NCBI GenBank assembly: GCA_024103275.1
Contig: JAGFIV010000015.1
Location: 1-64,000, forward strand
Length of the DNA stretch: 64,000 nt
Reading direction: 5' to 3'
Source of the DNA: Flavobacteriales bacterium
Lineage (GTDB): Bacteria; Bacteroidota; Bacteroidia; Flavobacteriales_F; PHOS-HE28
Every line of letters starts with the position of its first letter. Positions within the stretch are counted from its first letter, which is position 1. Below are positions 63,401-64,000 of this stretch, in pieces. Both the position numbers and the translations under genes were made by a program. The notes beneath the pieces were generated by a model. The model saw nothing but the letters and a program-made list of their open reading frames with translations. It searched no databases and was not told where the DNA came from.

Positions 63401-64000
63401 AACGCTGTCGGGCTACACGCCGCCGCAGGGCGGCACATGGAGCGGTGCGGGCGTTTCGCCCGACGGGACCTTCCTGCCGAACGGCCCGGGCCTGTTCACG
63501 CTCACCTACACCTATACCGATGGCAACGGCTGCGGCGCCAGCGACCAGATGGACGTGGCCGTGATCACCATCACCAACCCCGCGACGGCGGGAAACGATA
63601 CGGCGGTGTGCATCAACAGCGGGCCGCTCCAGCTGCAAGGAGGCCCGGCGGGAGGTGCCTGGAGCGGCCAGTACGTGGATGATGCGGGGGTGTTCACCCC
63701 GGGGCAGGAGGGTGGCTTTGTGCTCACCTATGCCGTGGGGACGGGCTCGTGCGTCACGATGGACCAGGTGACGGTGACCGTGAACCCGTTGCCGCAATTG
63801 GACATCACCGCGATGGCCCCGGCCTGCGTGGATGCAGGGGTGCAGACCTTCGGTGCCAGCCCTGGCGGCGGCACCTGGTCCGGCGCGGGCATCAGCGATG
63901 CGGCCTTGGGCACCTTCGACCCCGCCGCCACCGGCAGCGGGCAGTTTCCCATCACCTATACCTACACGGGGCCCGACGGATGCACCAACAGCATCACGGG
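60441..64000 (+). CDS. Giant secreted repeat protein (T9SS adhesin-like), 3' end missing
   Basis: Open from the ATG at 60441 to the window edge without a stop (over 1186 codons). Signal peptide (LAMAAGSCLAMAAHGQ), a first PKD/Ig-like domain (SGEQVTLGG ... YSYSWTP), several PKD-like domains to about 62600, then at least six tandem repeats of about 70 residues from 62691, each with a GTWSG-type turn, FDP or FxP, TYTYTD and GC, plus a conserved C near the start. Typical of SprB-like or gliding-associated surface adhesins exported by T9SS. Preceded by TATATTGG (60417-60424), a possible -7 variant. Confidence 0.88.
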   Translation, partial: MLKSLQPWLAMAAGSCLAMAAHGQLVVDAGSDVTICSGEQVTLGGAAPSGGTPPYSYSWTPAVGLSNTNILHPVCSTTTTRTYTLTVVDFNNETATSQVTVTVKPTPNVQLTCTNATTTTYGGVLTFSVCDQGALFYDFDFADASSAQPGATFSITWGNGQTETFTGTGWTSTQHFPIGLSTGTYTITQPAPNGCSKTVPFNVFVGEVPLGGLSVVSNSTICTGGSISFEWNNFGTNPPGTLYIVDYGDGQVDTLMQPPATTFSHTYLISSCTAGGEFSISWRITNPCDTRTGVIGQIRVSGSPVPLVDLSNDTVCVNTTVSFTDASQGTQAPACTSPRRVWGITPATGWTASGNMGNPNGQPGNPSAWTNGSSPLAVTFNTPGSYMVMTVVGNVCGVDTIYSPVCVEQAPVPAFNLSATTGCSPLMVDATNGSVSVNSCQTRYNWTAVANSSACGSNATATFTGGSNAGSTDPSFALNGAGTYTITLEAINSCGTFPVQQNVSVGAPPQVVLDPPGGICAGQTLSPTATFTPCGTPITSYNWGLGSGIPATSSSAAPGVVAFPTAGNTTITATAGSACGSGTDNASLVVSPLPPAPVVGGPITLCVGEDLQLAATPVPGATFHWTGPSGFTSDQAAPVIPDVTMAQQGVYSVSLSTGGCYGPSGTVSVTVNPAPVIGIIPTAPTVCQGGSVTFTATGGGNYQWEMDGTPLGSGSPFTFTPDHTGTVVLRGEANNCTGAASTLLTVYPLPVVDAGPDRVYCEGGAPQQIFAYTPNGTWSGSPYVTPGGEFDPAAEGSYVLHYSVTSPQGCANADSILVTVVPPPAPAVAGPDTTVCLNDPPIQFTGSPSGGTWNGDISLGGMFFPVAPGSFVVTYSLGAGSCATSDQATVTVLPLPVIDPGADASVCVDAPPVTLAPSPANGTWAGTGVTGGDFDPQAAGTGTHVLTYSYTDPAGCTNTADLSMTVNPLPAVDAGADTTFCDQPFAQTLSGYTPPQGGTWSGAGVSPDGTFLPNGPGLFTLTYTYTDGNGCGASDQMDVAVITITNPATAGNDTAVCINSGPLQLQGGPAGGAWSGQYVDDAGVFTPGQEGGFVLTYAVGTGSCVTMDQVTVTVNPLPQLDITAMAPACVDAGVQTFGASPGGGTWSGAGISDAALGTFDPAATGSGQFPITYTYTGPDGCTNSIT

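Noticed and set aside
62691-64000. Regular repeat pattern resembling an array
   Set aside because: The periodicity is in the protein; DNA units are not identical and have no constant spacers, so not CRISPR.

Overview
This is a 64 kb, GC-rich chromosomal window from a member of the Bacteroidota, most probably a Flavobacteriales-like lineage. Evidence includes GldJ, PorU, PorV and a PorP/SprF protein of the type IX secretion system (T9SS), secreted proteins with T9SS sorting tails or PKD-type repeats, and start codons preceded by the Bacteroidota -7 element TAnnTTTG or close variants instead of strong Shine-Dalgarno sites. No rRNA, tRNA, CRISPR array or complete insertion sequence was seen.

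Layout. 1-2.6 kb: start of anmK, an acyl-CoA dehydrogenase, and an AT-rich CPBP membrane protease that looks imported. 3-14.3 kb: a secreted hydrolase, murF, the T9SS block (gldJ, porP/sprF-like, porU, porV) and ispF. 14.3-26.1 kb: DUF4956/VTC pair, cytidine deaminase, pyruvate dehydrogenase E1-alpha and E2, a lipoprotein, a small methyltransferase, recG, a YhhN protein, a DoxX-like protein and pheT. 26.1-39.9 kb: a one-strand defence island. 40-43.7 kb: two ECF sigma factors with membrane partners. 43.7-64 kb: a PKD/T9SS protein, ppa, hutU, an HXXEE protein, a metal-type TonB receptor with lipoprotein, a LysM glucosaminidase, aroA, aroB, proline dehydrogenase, a T9SS esterase, two envelope proteins, and the first 3.56 kb of a giant repeat adhesin running off the end.

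The most notable region is the island. A type I restriction-modification system is split into hsdR (39.9 kb), hsdS (34.7 kb) and hsdM (28.1 kb), with other defence-type genes between them on the same strand: a TcmP/Gp37-Gp68 three-Cys pair, a CD-NTase with an S-4TM pore effector, an ImmA/IrrE protease with a DUF4411 PIN-like protein, and a PemK/MazF-like toxin with a putative antitoxin. On each side of hsdS lies a small module of one membrane protein plus a proline-rich microprotein of under 50 residues; the two microproteins share the core R-x-(0-1)-I-Q-E-G-[QK]-[IV]-P. One is coded inside the 3' end of its membrane-protein frame. The family looks undescribed and is the best candidate for a new system. 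The island abuts pheT, whose 3' end is duplicated about 0.5 kb downstream, as expected for an old integration scar.

Functions of individual genes are family-level inferences from residues visible in the translations; no database search was run.
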